A stretch of 64,000 nt of DNA from Nitratiruptor sp. YY08-10 (lineage in GTDB: Bacteria; Campylobacterota; Campylobacteria; Campylobacterales; Nitratiruptoraceae): the NCBI RefSeq assembly GCF_016629565.1, contig NZ_AP023057.1:1612001-1676000 (forward strand). Direction: 5' to 3'. Numbering within the stretch: position 1 is the stretch's first letter; the number at the start of each line of letters is the position of its first letter. Below are positions 35,961-44,707 of the stretch, piece by piece. The translations under genes were made by a program, and so were the position numbers. The notes below the pieces were generated by a model. The model made no database searches and had not been told where the DNA came from. It saw nothing but the letters and a program-made list of their open reading frames with translations.

Positions 35961-37367
35961 ATGAAAAAAGCCGTTTTTCTATCTGTAGCAACAGCATTGA
36001 TGCTGAGTGCCGCAACTATTCATTTCAATGAAGCGCCAAACAACGTTCAACGAGTCATGCCAGGAAAAGGTAACAATGTCGTCCTTTCCTTTTATGATGC
36101 TATTAAGGATGCCAAAGAGAGCGTGGTCAACATCTCAACGAAGAAACGCATCAAGATGCCTGCTATGAGTCAGATGCCATTTTTCAATGACCCTTTTTTC
36201 AAACAGTTCTTTGGTCCAATGTTTCGCAATCAGGTCCCTAGAAGCAGAATCCAAAGAAGCCTTGGAAGTGGCGTTATCATCAGCAGCGACGGTTATATCG
36301 TTACCAACAACCATGTGATAAACAATGCCGACGAGATCACTGTCACCCTTCCAGGAGACGACACGGAATACAAAGCGAAAGTGATTGGAAAAGACTCTTT
36401 AACAGATATTGCTGTTATCAAAATCGACAAAAAAGGTCTCAAAGCGATTAAAATTGCTGATTCATCAAAAATCAAACCAGGAGATATCGTCTTTGCTATT
36501 GGAAACCCTTTTGGTATCGGTGAGACCGTCACACAGGGAATTGTCAGTGCCACAAACCGAAACAATGTCGGTATCAACACGTACGAAAACTTTATTCAAA
36601 CAGACGCTGCTATCAATCCGGGCAACAGCGGTGGCGCTTTGGTAGACAGCCGTGGAGCTCTAATAGGTATCAACAGCGCCATTATCACAAGAAGCGGTGG
36701 AAACAACGGTATAGGTTTTGCGATACCATCCAATATGATGAAAAATGTCGTGAAAAAACTGATCGAAAAAGGCAAAATTGAACGAGGCTATCTCGGTGTC
36801 ATGATCGAAGATCTCAAAGGCGATCTCAAAGATGTTTACAAGCACCAATATGGTGCGGTTATTGTCGATGTGACAAAAGATAGTGCAGCCCAAAAAGCGG
36901 GTCTCAAACGAGGCGATCTCATCATTGAAGTCAATGGAGAAAAGATTGAGGATTCCAATAAACTCAAAACGATTATAGGGTCGTATCCTCCAGGAAAAGA
37001 GGTAACGATAAAATATGAACGAAACAAAAAGCTCTATACCACAAAAGTCAAACTCGGCGAGCGTCCAGGAACCAATAGTTCTGCAGCGGAAGAGACACTC
37101 AAAGGTTTGGAGGTACAAACGCTCAACGACCAGATTCGAAGAATGTACAACATCCCACAAAATGTAGAAGGGGTTTTTGTCTCCAATGTCAAAGAGAAGT
37201 CAGCTGCAGAAAAAGCGGGTATCAAACCGGGAGATGTTATAATCGGTGTTGAAGATATGAACATCAAAAATGTCGAGGATCTCAAACACGCTTTCAAAAA
37301 ATATAAAGGTCCGAAAAAAATATTTGTTAAAAGACAAGGAATACCTCTGATTCTCGTGCTTCGATAA
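35961..37367 (+). CDS. htrA: Periplasmic serine protease/chaperone HtrA (DegP type)
   Basis: 468-aa Do-family protease with a signal peptide (MKKAVFLSVATALMLSAA). The catalytic triad is His118 (TNNHVI), Asp149 (LTDIAVI) and Ser223 (GNSGGAL). Two PDZ domains follow: the first near residues 275-365 (YLGVMIEDL... GLKRGDLIIEVNG), the second near 385-465 (AEKAGIKPGDVIIGV). It degrades or refolds misfolded periplasmic proteins. GAGGAGG precedes ATG 35961. The next gene, a response regulator, starts 8 bases later; in C. jejuni the orthologous CprRS pair also adjoins htrA. Confidence 0.95.
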   Translation: MKKAVFLSVATALMLSAATIHFNEAPNNVQRVMPGKGNNVVLSFYDAIKDAKESVVNISTKKRIKMPAMSQMPFFNDPFFKQFFGPMFRNQVPRSRIQRSLGSGVIISSDGYIVTNNHVINNADEITVTLPGDDTEYKAKVIGKDSLTDIAVIKIDKKGLKAIKIADSSKIKPGDIVFAIGNPFGIGETVTQGIVSATNRNNVGINTYENFIQTDAAINPGNSGGALVDSRGALIGINSAIITRSGGNNGIGFAIPSNMMKNVVKKLIEKGKIERGYLGVMIEDLKGDLKDVYKHQYGAVIVDVTKDSAAQKAGLKRGDLIIEVNGEKIEDSNKLKTIIGSYPPGKEVTIKYERNKKLYTTKVKLGERPGTNSSAAEETLKGLEVQTLNDQIRRMYNIPQNVEGVFVSNVKEKSAAEKAGIKPGDVIIGVEDMNIKNVEDLKHAFKKYKGPKKIFVKRQGIPLILVLR

Positions 37368-37375
37368 GGAGTTGT

Positions 37376-38038
37376 ATGAAAGTAGCGATGATAGAAGATG
37401 ATGTAGAGCTTGCCGAAATCCTGAGCGAATTTCTTGAGCGATACGGGATCGAAGTAGAAAACTACGAAGATCCCTTCATCGCACTTTCTGCACTGCATCT
37501 CAACAACACGTATGATGCTTTGATACTTGACCTTACCCTTCCCGGTATGGATGGACTTGAGATTTTAAAAAAGTTGCGTGAATTTAGTGACATACCCATC
37601 ATCATAAGCAGTGCGCGAAGCGATCTCAGTGATAAAGTGATCGGTTTGGAGCTTGGAGCGGACGATTATCTTCCCAAACCCTATGATCCAAAAGAGCTGG
37701 AGGCAAGACTCAAAGCAATTTTGAGAAGACGTGCAAAACCCCAAACAAAAGAGCAGAGTTTTACTCTCTACCCCAATAGACGAGAGATCCATTTTCATGG
37801 AAAACCTCTTCAGCTTACACCTGCAGAATTTGAGATATTATCCTATCTCATAGAACGTCCCAATCAACCAATATCAAGAGAAGATCTCCTTTACAACTGT
37901 GAACACCTGAGCGAAAATGCATCTGATAAAACAGTGGATGTCATTATCAGTCGTATACGCCACAAACTGGGGGAAAATCCAAAGCAACCCAAACATATCC
38001 AATCTGTCCGTGGTGTGGGATATAAGTTTACTCCATGA
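37376..38038 (+). CDS. cprR: OmpR-family response regulator (CprR/ArsR-like)
   Basis: 220 aa. The receiver domain has EDD at residues 7-9, phosphoacceptor Asp52 (LILDLTLPGMDG), Ser/Thr (SSAR) and Lys (LPKPYDPKEL). The C-terminal winged-helix domain shows LTPAEFEILSYLI and VDVIISRIRHKLG, ending VRGVGYKF. It should bind DNA as a dimer when phosphorylated by the kinase encoded next. The name follows position after htrA and similarity to Campylobacter CprR as recalled. AAGGAG lies before the ATG, and the gene overlaps the kinase gene by 4 bases. Confidence 0.9.
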   Translation: MKVAMIEDDVELAEILSEFLERYGIEVENYEDPFIALSALHLNNTYDALILDLTLPGMDGLEILKKLREFSDIPIIISSARSDLSDKVIGLELGADDYLPKPYDPKELEARLKAILRRRAKPQTKEQSFTLYPNRREIHFHGKPLQLTPAEFEILSYLIERPNQPISREDLLYNCEHLSENASDKTVDVIISRIRHKLGENPKQPKHIQSVRGVGYKFTP

Positions 38039-39258
38039 AAAAAAGTTCCATCTTTTTATGGATCACTCTCATTTTTTTACTTGGTTTCGTAGCTGTGGGA
38101 GGAGCCTACTGGCTATCTTTGCAACATCTCAAGGAGAGCGCTCAAAACCGATATCAAAAACGATTCGAATTTGTCTCCCAATCCCTCCTTTGGCAACTCA
38201 GCTCGGTCGATTACAATAAACTCATACAAGAGCTGCAAAAATTGGAATTTGTACCCATAACCCATCCCAAAGAGATTGTCAAAATCGCCAAGCACTCCAC
38301 TATAATCAAACGAACAAAATATCCTGTTGGTGAGGTCATTATCCTCAAATATAAAGGTGATTACTATATCTGGGTTCAAAGTTATGGAAACATGCTTCTT
38401 CTCAAAGATATTTCCATGGATATCCAGCAAAGCCGTATTCTCTATACGGCGATCTTTGCAGTAACACTTATTTTGCTTTTGATCTTGTATATTCTTATCA
38501 TCTTGAAACTGCGACCTCTCAAAAGCATCACAAAAGAGTTACAGCGCTTCTCAAAAGGCGATCTCGATATCGATCTCAATGTGGAAGGATTCAAAGAGAT
38601 CAATGAGGTGGCCAACGCCTTACAAAACGCTGCAGACTCCTTAAAAGCGATTCAAAATTCAAGAAAACTGCTTTTGAGAAATATTATGCATGAACTCAAA
38701 ACCCCAATTGCGAAAGGACGTATCCAAGCAGAGATGGTAGAGGACGAGAAACAGAAAAAGCGACTCATACAGATTTTTGAAAAACTCAATTCTCTCATCA
38801 ACGAGCTGGCAGCTTTGGAAGCGGTGAACTCAAAAATCAAACCGAGCCTTGAAACCATTACGCTCAAAGATATCGTCGAGGAAGCGATCCATATCGGTAT
38901 GTTCGACAAACAGGATATTGAAATTATCGAAAAGCAAAATCCGACAATAAAAGCAGATTACAAACTCTTAGCCATTGCAGTCAAAAACCTTATCGATAAT
39001 GCACTGAAATACTCATTGGACGCAAAAGCGACAATCGTCCTAACTCAAGATGCATTGATCGTTCAAAATAGAGGCAAACCTTTACAAAAAGAACTCTCTT
39101 TCTATATCGAGGCTTTCAATAAAGAGGGGAAAAGAAGCGGTTTTGGGCTTGGGCTGTATCTAGTGGACAATATTTTGAAACTCCATGGATATACACTTCA
39201 ATACCACTATGAAGATAATCACAACAAATTCATCATCTCTTTGAAACCTTCACACTAA
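38035..39258 (+). CDS. cprS: Membrane sensor histidine kinase (CprS/ArsS-like)
   Basis: 407 aa with two transmembrane helices (about residues 7-28 and 137-160) bounding an approximately 105-residue periplasmic sensor. A HAMP-like linker, the H-box with His219 (MHELKTPIAKGR), the N-box NLIDNALKYS and the G2 box GFGLGLYLV follow. The G1 box reads VQNRGKPL, with Asn in place of the usual Asp of DxG, a variation seen in the ArsS-type family. It partners the preceding regulator and, by context, senses envelope stress that calls for HtrA. It overlaps the Nudix gene by 9 bases tail to tail. Confidence 0.88.
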   Translation: MKKSSIFLWITLIFLLGFVAVGGAYWLSLQHLKESAQNRYQKRFEFVSQSLLWQLSSVDYNKLIQELQKLEFVPITHPKEIVKIAKHSTIIKRTKYPVGEVIILKYKGDYYIWVQSYGNMLLLKDISMDIQQSRILYTAIFAVTLILLLILYILIILKLRPLKSITKELQRFSKGDLDIDLNVEGFKEINEVANALQNAADSLKAIQNSRKLLLRNIMHELKTPIAKGRIQAEMVEDEKQKKRLIQIFEKLNSLINELAALEAVNSKIKPSLETITLKDIVEEAIHIGMFDKQDIEIIEKQNPTIKADYKLLAIAVKNLIDNALKYSLDAKATIVLTQDALIVQNRGKPLQKELSFYIEAFNKEGKRSGFGLGLYLVDNILKLHGYTLQYHYEDNHNKFIISLKPSH

Positions 39259-39687
39259 CTGCTGAAGTCTTTCCAAAAAAACTTTTTGTGCCTCAAGAAT
39301 CACCTCTTTCGCTTCTTCAATCGTGAACCATTTGGCTGCATCAATCTCCGGAAACTCCAATATCCTTCCTTTATACTCCATATGAACCATATTGGATCGA
39401 ATATCGGTATCCAGGTCTGTCTGCAGAGCAAAAATATGCAAGATCTTATTAGAGGTTTTCGTCTCTCCAAGATCCAAAAATTCTCCATCCAACCGCTTGC
39501 CAGTCTCTTCGAAAAACTCCCGCTTTGCTGCCTCCAAATCATTTTCCCCCTCTTCCACCTCCCCTTTGATAATCCCCCAGCTTCTTCTCTTTCTCTTCCA
39601 AAAAGGGCCTCCAAGATGTCCCAAATAGACATACAGCTCCCCATTTTCCGTTTTATATGGCAAGATACCGGCACTCTTTTTCATCAT
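39250..39687 (-). CDS. Nudix hydrolase (MutT/Ap4A-hydrolase type)
   Basis: 145 aa. The Nudix box is GEVEEGENDLEAAKREFFEETG (Gx5Ex7REUxEExG pattern, about residues 42-64) and coordinates the catalytic Mg2+. The opening KKSAGILPYKTENGELYVYLGHLGGPFW and the RRSWGIIKG approach match a subgroup annotated as NUDIX/Ap4A-type hydrolases in which an Arg/Trp segment precedes the box. The exact substrate (nucleoside polyphosphates or damaged NTPs) is not visible. Confidence 0.85.
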   Translation of the reverse strand: MMKKSAGILPYKTENGELYVYLGHLGGPFWKRKRRSWGIIKGEVEEGENDLEAAKREFFEETGKRLDGEFLDLGETKTSNKILHIFALQTDLDTDIRSNMVHMEYKGRILEFPEIDAAKWFTIEEAKEVILEAQKVFLERLQQLV

Positions 39688-39702
39688 GCAACCTTTAATG
39701 AG

Positions 39703-39719
39703 ATGTTAAGTTATAACAT
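39703..39719. promoter_or_regulatory. Dyad between divergent Nudix and DUF6394-like genes
   Basis: ATGTTA, 5 bases, TAACAT form a perfect 6-bp inverted repeat in the 58-base divergent gap. It overlaps AT-rich -10-like sequence, so it may be an operator. No regulator gene is adjacent. Confidence 0.3.
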
Positions 39720-39745
39720 TTTACACTTATCTCAAAAGGAGTGCG

Positions 39746-40126
39746 ATGAATCTACAAAAAGTGCTGTCAGGATTCTTTTTCATTTTGGCAATGACGACAA
39801 ATTTCGGATTTTTTTACGGCAACCCTGCCGATATTGAATTTCATAGCAAATATGAGCTTTTTGCAGCGATTATAGTCAACCTCATCGCAACTATTTTGAA
39901 ACTGGGCGATAAGACGCAACTCGGCTCCGTTTTGCTTGCAACAAGCCTTGTTGCAGATATACAACTTATTGGAGCAGCCAGCGTGTGGGCATTGGCAGTC
40001 TATGTTCTAGGGGGTCTCAATACCGAATCTACTGTCGCTATCATTTCCATGAGCGGTGGAGCGCTTCTTGCCAATATCGTCTCTGTTTTACTGTTTGTAG
40101 GCGATACACTCAAATCCAAAAGGTAA
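39746..40126 (+). CDS. Small four-helix membrane protein (DUF6394-like)
   Basis: 126 aa with about four hydrophobic helices (residues 8-25, 38-53, 63-80 and 84-120) and short polar loops (NPADIEFHSKYE and KLGDKT). I recall similar Campylobacterota proteins being listed as DUF6394; the function is unknown. AAAAGGAG precedes the ATG. It ends 2 bases before the K+ channel gene, so it may be an accessory or partner of that channel. Confidence 0.65.
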   Translation: MNLQKVLSGFFFILAMTTNFGFFYGNPADIEFHSKYELFAAIIVNLIATILKLGDKTQLGSVLLATSLVADIQLIGAASVWALAVYVLGGLNTESTVAIISMSGGALLANIVSVLLFVGDTLKSKR

Positions 40127-40128
40127 TC

Positions 40129-41844
40129 ATGGAAAGCAACAGTGCATGGATCATCATCCACAGGATGAGGATTCCTCTGCTTGTTATCATACTCACATTT
40201 GCCATCTCCATCATCGGGCTTACACTCATTCCCGGTGTTGACGACCAAGGTCGTCCATACCATATGAGTTTCTTTGATGCATTCTACTTTGTCAGCTACA
40301 TGGCTACCACTATCGGCTTTGGTGAAGCACCCTATACATTTACCTATCCGCAACGACTTTGGGTCAGTTTTTGCATCTATTTAACTGTTATCGGATGGTT
40401 TTATGGTATCGGTAATATCATCGCGCTTATTCAGGACAAAAAACTGGCACGAGAACTGGCAATCGCCAGATTTCGATCTAAAGTTGCTAAACTAACCGAG
40501 CCCTTCATCATCGTCCTTGGTTACAACAATGTTACAAAAGAGATCATTCAAAGGCTTAGTCAAGAAGGTATTCGGATCGTCGTTGTGGACAAGGATGAGA
40601 GTAAAATAGAAGAAATAGAACTTGAAAACTTCATCCCGGAAGTCCCGGCCATCAGCGCAGACACCACAAAACCACAAACTCTTAAACTTGCAGGCATACA
40701 CCAAAAAAACTGTAAAGCGGTCGTGGTACTTTTTGAAGATGATATCAAAAACGCCAAAATTGCTCTTATGTGCCGGCTTCTCAATAAAAAGATCGATATC
40801 ATTGTCAAATCTACCACCAAAGAAAACACAGAGCACCTCCGAAATATCGGAATCCGTCATATAGAAAATCCTTTTAAAATCATCTCTGACAGACTCTATT
40901 TTGAAATCACCGCCCCCTATATCTGGCTTTTGGAGATGTGGATTTTCGGTCATATTTTACGCATCCGCAAAAGAGAATTTTTGCCAAAAGGAAAATATAT
41001 CATCTGCGGGGCCGGTCGTATGGGAAAAGCGTTGGCCGAAGGGTTGCAAAGAGCCGGTATCGAGTATGTCTTCATCGACATCAAATCGAGTGAATATAAA
41101 AAGATGAAGCAAAGCGCCATATATGGTGATGCAGAGGATATCAAGATACTGCTTGATGCGGGAATACAGTCGGCTTCGTGTATTATTGCTGCAACAAAAG
41201 ATGATATGATCAATCTCACCATTTTATCAACTGCAAAAAAACTCAATCCGGGAATCTATACGATAGCCAGAGAGAACTCTCTTGAAGATATCAGTATCTT
41301 TAAATCGGCACGAATCGACAAAATCTACATTCTTGAACGTATTTTGGCCAAATATACCTACAATTTCATTGCAAAACCTTTAGCCAATCGATTCATCCGA
41401 CTCATCCACAGAAAAGATAATCTGTGGGCTATGAACGTTGTAGGAAAATTGAGCGCAACAATAGGAAAAAATCCTATCCTTTTTGAGATCCAGATCACTG
41501 AAGAAAACGCATACGCACTCTGTAATTTTATACAGCAAGGCCAAAAAATCACTTTAGATGTTCTTAGACGATCCAGAAGAGATTACAGAGTGAAAAACAA
41601 AATACTCTTTTTGCTCTACCATTATGAGGAGGAAGAGCACAAAGAGACGATCCTGGTTCCTTCAGACGACGTAGAGGTCAAAATAGGCTGTTCTTTGCTG
41701 GTAGCATGTGACGAAGAGGCAAAATCGGATTTTGAATACATTTTGAATAACTATTATGAACTCTACTACGTCTTGACAGGACGTGAGCAAAGAGTAGGTA
41801 TTTTCAACCTTTTAACACAAACAGCATCAAATAATCATCAATAG
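40129..41844 (+). CDS. Two-TM potassium channel with two TrkA (RCK-like) domains
   Basis: 571 aa. The N-terminal part (about residues 1-110) has two membrane helices around a pore loop with selectivity filter TTIGFGE (TxGFG). Two TrkA-N nucleotide-binding modules follow, starting near IIVLGYNNVTKEIIQRL (about 125) and IICGAGRMGKALAEGL (about 290), the second with an intact GxGxxG. A C-terminal TrkA-C-like region ends the protein. The architecture matches MthK/Kch-type channels gated by cytosolic ligands. ATG 40129 is used; upstream in-frame codons run through the neighbouring gene and add no helix. Confidence 0.88.
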   Translation: MESNSAWIIIHRMRIPLLVIILTFAISIIGLTLIPGVDDQGRPYHMSFFDAFYFVSYMATTIGFGEAPYTFTYPQRLWVSFCIYLTVIGWFYGIGNIIALIQDKKLARELAIARFRSKVAKLTEPFIIVLGYNNVTKEIIQRLSQEGIRIVVVDKDESKIEEIELENFIPEVPAISADTTKPQTLKLAGIHQKNCKAVVVLFEDDIKNAKIALMCRLLNKKIDIIVKSTTKENTEHLRNIGIRHIENPFKIISDRLYFEITAPYIWLLEMWIFGHILRIRKREFLPKGKYIICGAGRMGKALAEGLQRAGIEYVFIDIKSSEYKKMKQSAIYGDAEDIKILLDAGIQSASCIIAATKDDMINLTILSTAKKLNPGIYTIARENSLEDISIFKSARIDKIYILERILAKYTYNFIAKPLANRFIRLIHRKDNLWAMNVVGKLSATIGKNPILFEIQITEENAYALCNFIQQGQKITLDVLRRSRRDYRVKNKILFLLYHYEEEEHKETILVPSDDVEVKIGCSLLVACDEEAKSDFEYILNNYYELYYVLTGREQRVGIFNLLTQTASNNHQ

Positions 41845-41863
41845 ACCACCTCTTTTCCAATAA

Positions 41864-43153
41864 CTATTTCATTACAAAACTTTCAAATTTTTTAACTCCC
41901 CCAAGTAGATAGATATAGACTTTTTGATCAAAAATTTTTGCTTTTATAGCCTCTTTTTGTGCCCGGGCTGCCGATAAATCTGCGATAGAGCGACCAAGCT
42001 CATCCGCACTGGCAAGCTGATTGTCAAATCGTCCTTGCGTGAGTCTGTAATACTCTTCTTGAGCTTTGACTCTTGCTTGAGCGCTTCTAAGCTTCTTTTT
42101 TAAAGCCTTGAGTTTGACAAAAGCATTTTTAACATTTGTTATGATCTGTTTTTGATACTGGACTATTTGCAAAGCAGTAGCTGCTTTTTTTATTTTTGCT
42201 ACTTCAACGCTATTTTTATCACTTCCTCCAGCAAAAAGATTCCACTGCAAAGCTACTCCCGCATAACTTTGATCTGCGTTGGTATAGCCATCACCATTAA
42301 GAGCAAGGCTGTCTCCATGTTTTTTGAGTGCCGCTATCAAAGCAACATTTGGATAAAATCTGCTTTTTGCCAAAACGATATCTTTTTCATCGATGTGCAG
42401 TGATTTTTGTAACGCCAACAGATCCTCTCTTTGGTGCAATGCAGTCTGTAATATTGTCTCTTCGTTTGGCTCAGGAAACGCTACAACACCATCAATAGAA
42501 GTTATTTTCGTATCTAGAAGATAAGAAAGCTTATTGAAAAGAGTATCTACTTGGCTTTTTACTTCTGTTAATGCAGCCTCTATCTCATACTTTTTAGCTT
42601 CAAGATTGTACAATTCACTAGGAGCTAACAGACCATTATCATAAAAGCCTTTTGCCTTTTTGTAGGCAAGCTCTATTGCCTCCTTTGCCTTTTGAAGTGC
42701 TTTTTGTTTTTGATTTAGAGCAAAAATAGAGCTATAAAGTATCGTCGTTTGCATGTAAAGATTTCTTTTTAGATCCTTTTTTTTCAGTTTTGCTTTTTCA
42801 TACTCCAGTTTTGCTTTATCGATTGAAGCGGTAATAGCAAAACCGCTAAAGAGTGGATATGTAAGCCTCAGCTCTCCTTGCCACTGCTCCTTTTTACCCA
42901 TTGGAACTCCCATTACGGGAGTCAGAGGCATATGCAGATACATTGTGGGGGTATCTTTAAGATGGACTCCTTGCAAACTCAGATCAAGCGATGGCAAAGC
43001 TTTCCCTTTAGCAGCCTCTACCATATTCTTTGATGCTTGTGTCATTTTTTGAGCCTGTTTTAAAAGAAGTGAATTATCAACACTTTTTATAATCTGCAAA
43101 TAGCTTTGCGCAAAAAGAGACAAAGCGGATGCAAGCAGTACTATTTTTTTCAT
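41864..43153 (-). CDS. TolC-family outer-membrane efflux protein
   Basis: 429 aa with a signal peptide (MKKIVLLASALSLFAQS) and two outer-membrane-efflux repeats rich in long helices, for example AAKGKALPSLDLSLQG and LSYLLDTKI, then LAKSRFYPNVALIAALKKHGDSL in the second half. It supplies the trimeric outer-membrane duct of a tripartite exporter. It is the third gene of the leftward EmrA-EmrB-TolC operon and overlaps the EmrB-like gene by 4 bases, so all three pump parts are encoded together. Confidence 0.88.
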   Translation of the reverse strand: MKKIVLLASALSLFAQSYLQIIKSVDNSLLLKQAQKMTQASKNMVEAAKGKALPSLDLSLQGVHLKDTPTMYLHMPLTPVMGVPMGKKEQWQGELRLTYPLFSGFAITASIDKAKLEYEKAKLKKKDLKRNLYMQTTILYSSIFALNQKQKALQKAKEAIELAYKKAKGFYDNGLLAPSELYNLEAKKYEIEAALTEVKSQVDTLFNKLSYLLDTKITSIDGVVAFPEPNEETILQTALHQREDLLALQKSLHIDEKDIVLAKSRFYPNVALIAALKKHGDSLALNGDGYTNADQSYAGVALQWNLFAGGSDKNSVEVAKIKKAATALQIVQYQKQIITNVKNAFVKLKALKKKLRSAQARVKAQEEYYRLTQGRFDNQLASADELGRSIADLSAARAQKEAIKAKIFDQKVYIYLLGGVKKFESFVMK

Positions 43154-44706
43154 CTATTCCCCTTTGGTATTTTAATAAACAGCAACACCACAAAAAGTAC
43201 CCCAAGTATACCCCAGTATCCTGCGTGCATAAAGGTATTGTAAAATCCATAGTTAAAGCTCATAAACTCTTCATAATTTCCAAAAATGATTTTGACTTGA
43301 TTCCAACTCATACCAAGCAGATTTTGTATATTGTGAAGAAAATTGTGAACATACTCATAATTTTGCAGTTCATTCATCCGCAAAAAGTGCATATTTTTAA
43401 AATACTCCATATTGTTTGTAGCCAAAGCCGTGCCAAAGCTTCCGCCTACAAAACGAAAATAGTCCATGAGCACTATGGCAAGCTCCCCTTTGTTTTGGGG
43501 CGCACTTTGAAGCACCATAACCGTAACCGGTGCAAAAAAGAGCCCCATTCCTATACCAAAAGGAATTGTTAGAAGCATTGCTTGATGCATTGGCGTATAG
43601 TAGTTGAGCTTTGGCAAAAGAATGATGGAAGTTACAACATAAAAAAATGCCGCAATGGCAACCGCCTTTTTTGCCCCAATTTTGTCGGACAAAATCCCGG
43701 CAATTGGCGAAAAGATCCCGATAAACACCGCAAAGGCAAAAACGGCAATTCCGGCGTTTAGTGTAGGAAGCATTTTGATGCGCTCATAGTAAACAGGTAG
43801 CAAATAAAAATATTGATACATCGAAAAGCCAAGAATAAAAAAGTAGATCATCATTCCATTAAAAAAGTCAAAATTTTTAAAGAGCGAAAAATCGATAAGC
43901 TGATATTTTGAATTGATTTCACTCAATGCATAGAGCAAAAATCCAATAATCGTACATACAAGAAGCAAACCTATCAAAGAGCTGCTAAACCATCCGTACT
44001 GCTGCCCTTTTGAAAGCATTATTAGCAAAGAAACCGTAGCAAAGCTCAGCAGAATAAAACTAACAAAATTAAATCTTAGTTTTTCAAAAAGCTTCTCTTT
44101 TGGCAAAAAGATAGCTCCTGAGATGAAGAGCAAAATACCTACCGGCACATTGATAAAAAAGACCATCCTCCAATTATAAAATTCTGTCAAATACCCACCA
44201 ATCGTAGGACCCAACGATGGTGCAAAACTGACTCCAAGAGCAAAAATCCCCATCGCCAAGCCCTTTTGATGCGGCGGAAAATAGCTAAAGATCATAATAT
44301 GGCTTGTTACCATAATAAAGGCTTCGCCAACTCCTTGCAATACCCGAAAAAGAATCATCTCTTCAAGTGCATTGGAGATACCGCAAGCAAAGGAAGCAAC
44401 TGTAAAGAGAGCCACGCCTGCCAAAAAGATCTTTTTGGAGCCAAAATTTTTGATAAGCCACTCAGTAATAAGTAAGCCAATTGCAGCAGCTATCATGTAG
44501 CTTGTGATGATCCATTGCACACCATACAGATCAGTAGCAAGAGGACCGGTAAGTTTGGGAACTATGACATCTACTACAGTCGTATCTAATATTGCCATAA
44601 AAGCACCTGCCATAACAATAACAGAGTATATGGCGCGTTCTGCGGAAGTTATATTCCAGGGCTTTTTTCCCTCATCCAAGATGGCATCTTCAGCTGGTAT
44701 TGCCAT
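43150..44706 (-). CDS. EmrB/QacA-type (DHA2) MFS drug:proton antiporter
   Basis: 518 aa with about 14 transmembrane helices. DHA2 motifs are LDTTVVDVIVPKLTG in TM1, the loop ITEWLIKNFGSKKIFLAGV, and motif C-like GPTIGGYLTEFYNWRMVFFINVPVG. It would drive proton-coupled export into the EmrA-TolC conduit. ATG 44706 is preceded by GAGGAG and lies 1 base after the adaptor stop. Substrate cannot be read from the sequence. Confidence 0.9.
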   Translation of the reverse strand: MAIPAEDAILDEGKKPWNITSAERAIYSVIVMAGAFMAILDTTVVDVIVPKLTGPLATDLYGVQWIITSYMIAAAIGLLITEWLIKNFGSKKIFLAGVALFTVASFACGISNALEEMILFRVLQGVGEAFIMVTSHIMIFSYFPPHQKGLAMGIFALGVSFAPSLGPTIGGYLTEFYNWRMVFFINVPVGILLFISGAIFLPKEKLFEKLRFNFVSFILLSFATVSLLIMLSKGQQYGWFSSSLIGLLLVCTIIGFLLYALSEINSKYQLIDFSLFKNFDFFNGMMIYFFILGFSMYQYFYLLPVYYERIKMLPTLNAGIAVFAFAVFIGIFSPIAGILSDKIGAKKAVAIAAFFYVVTSIILLPKLNYYTPMHQAMLLTIPFGIGMGLFFAPVTVMVLQSAPQNKGELAIVLMDYFRFVGGSFGTALATNNMEYFKNMHFLRMNELQNYEYVHNFLHNIQNLLGMSWNQVKIIFGNYEEFMSFNYGFYNTFMHAGYWGILGVLFVVLLFIKIPKGNR

Positions 44707-44707
44707 G

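Noticed and set aside
39985-40128. Longer N-terminus for the K+ channel protein
   Set aside because: The extension lies entirely within the preceding membrane-protein gene in another frame, is Cys/Arg-rich, and precedes a good ATG at 40129.
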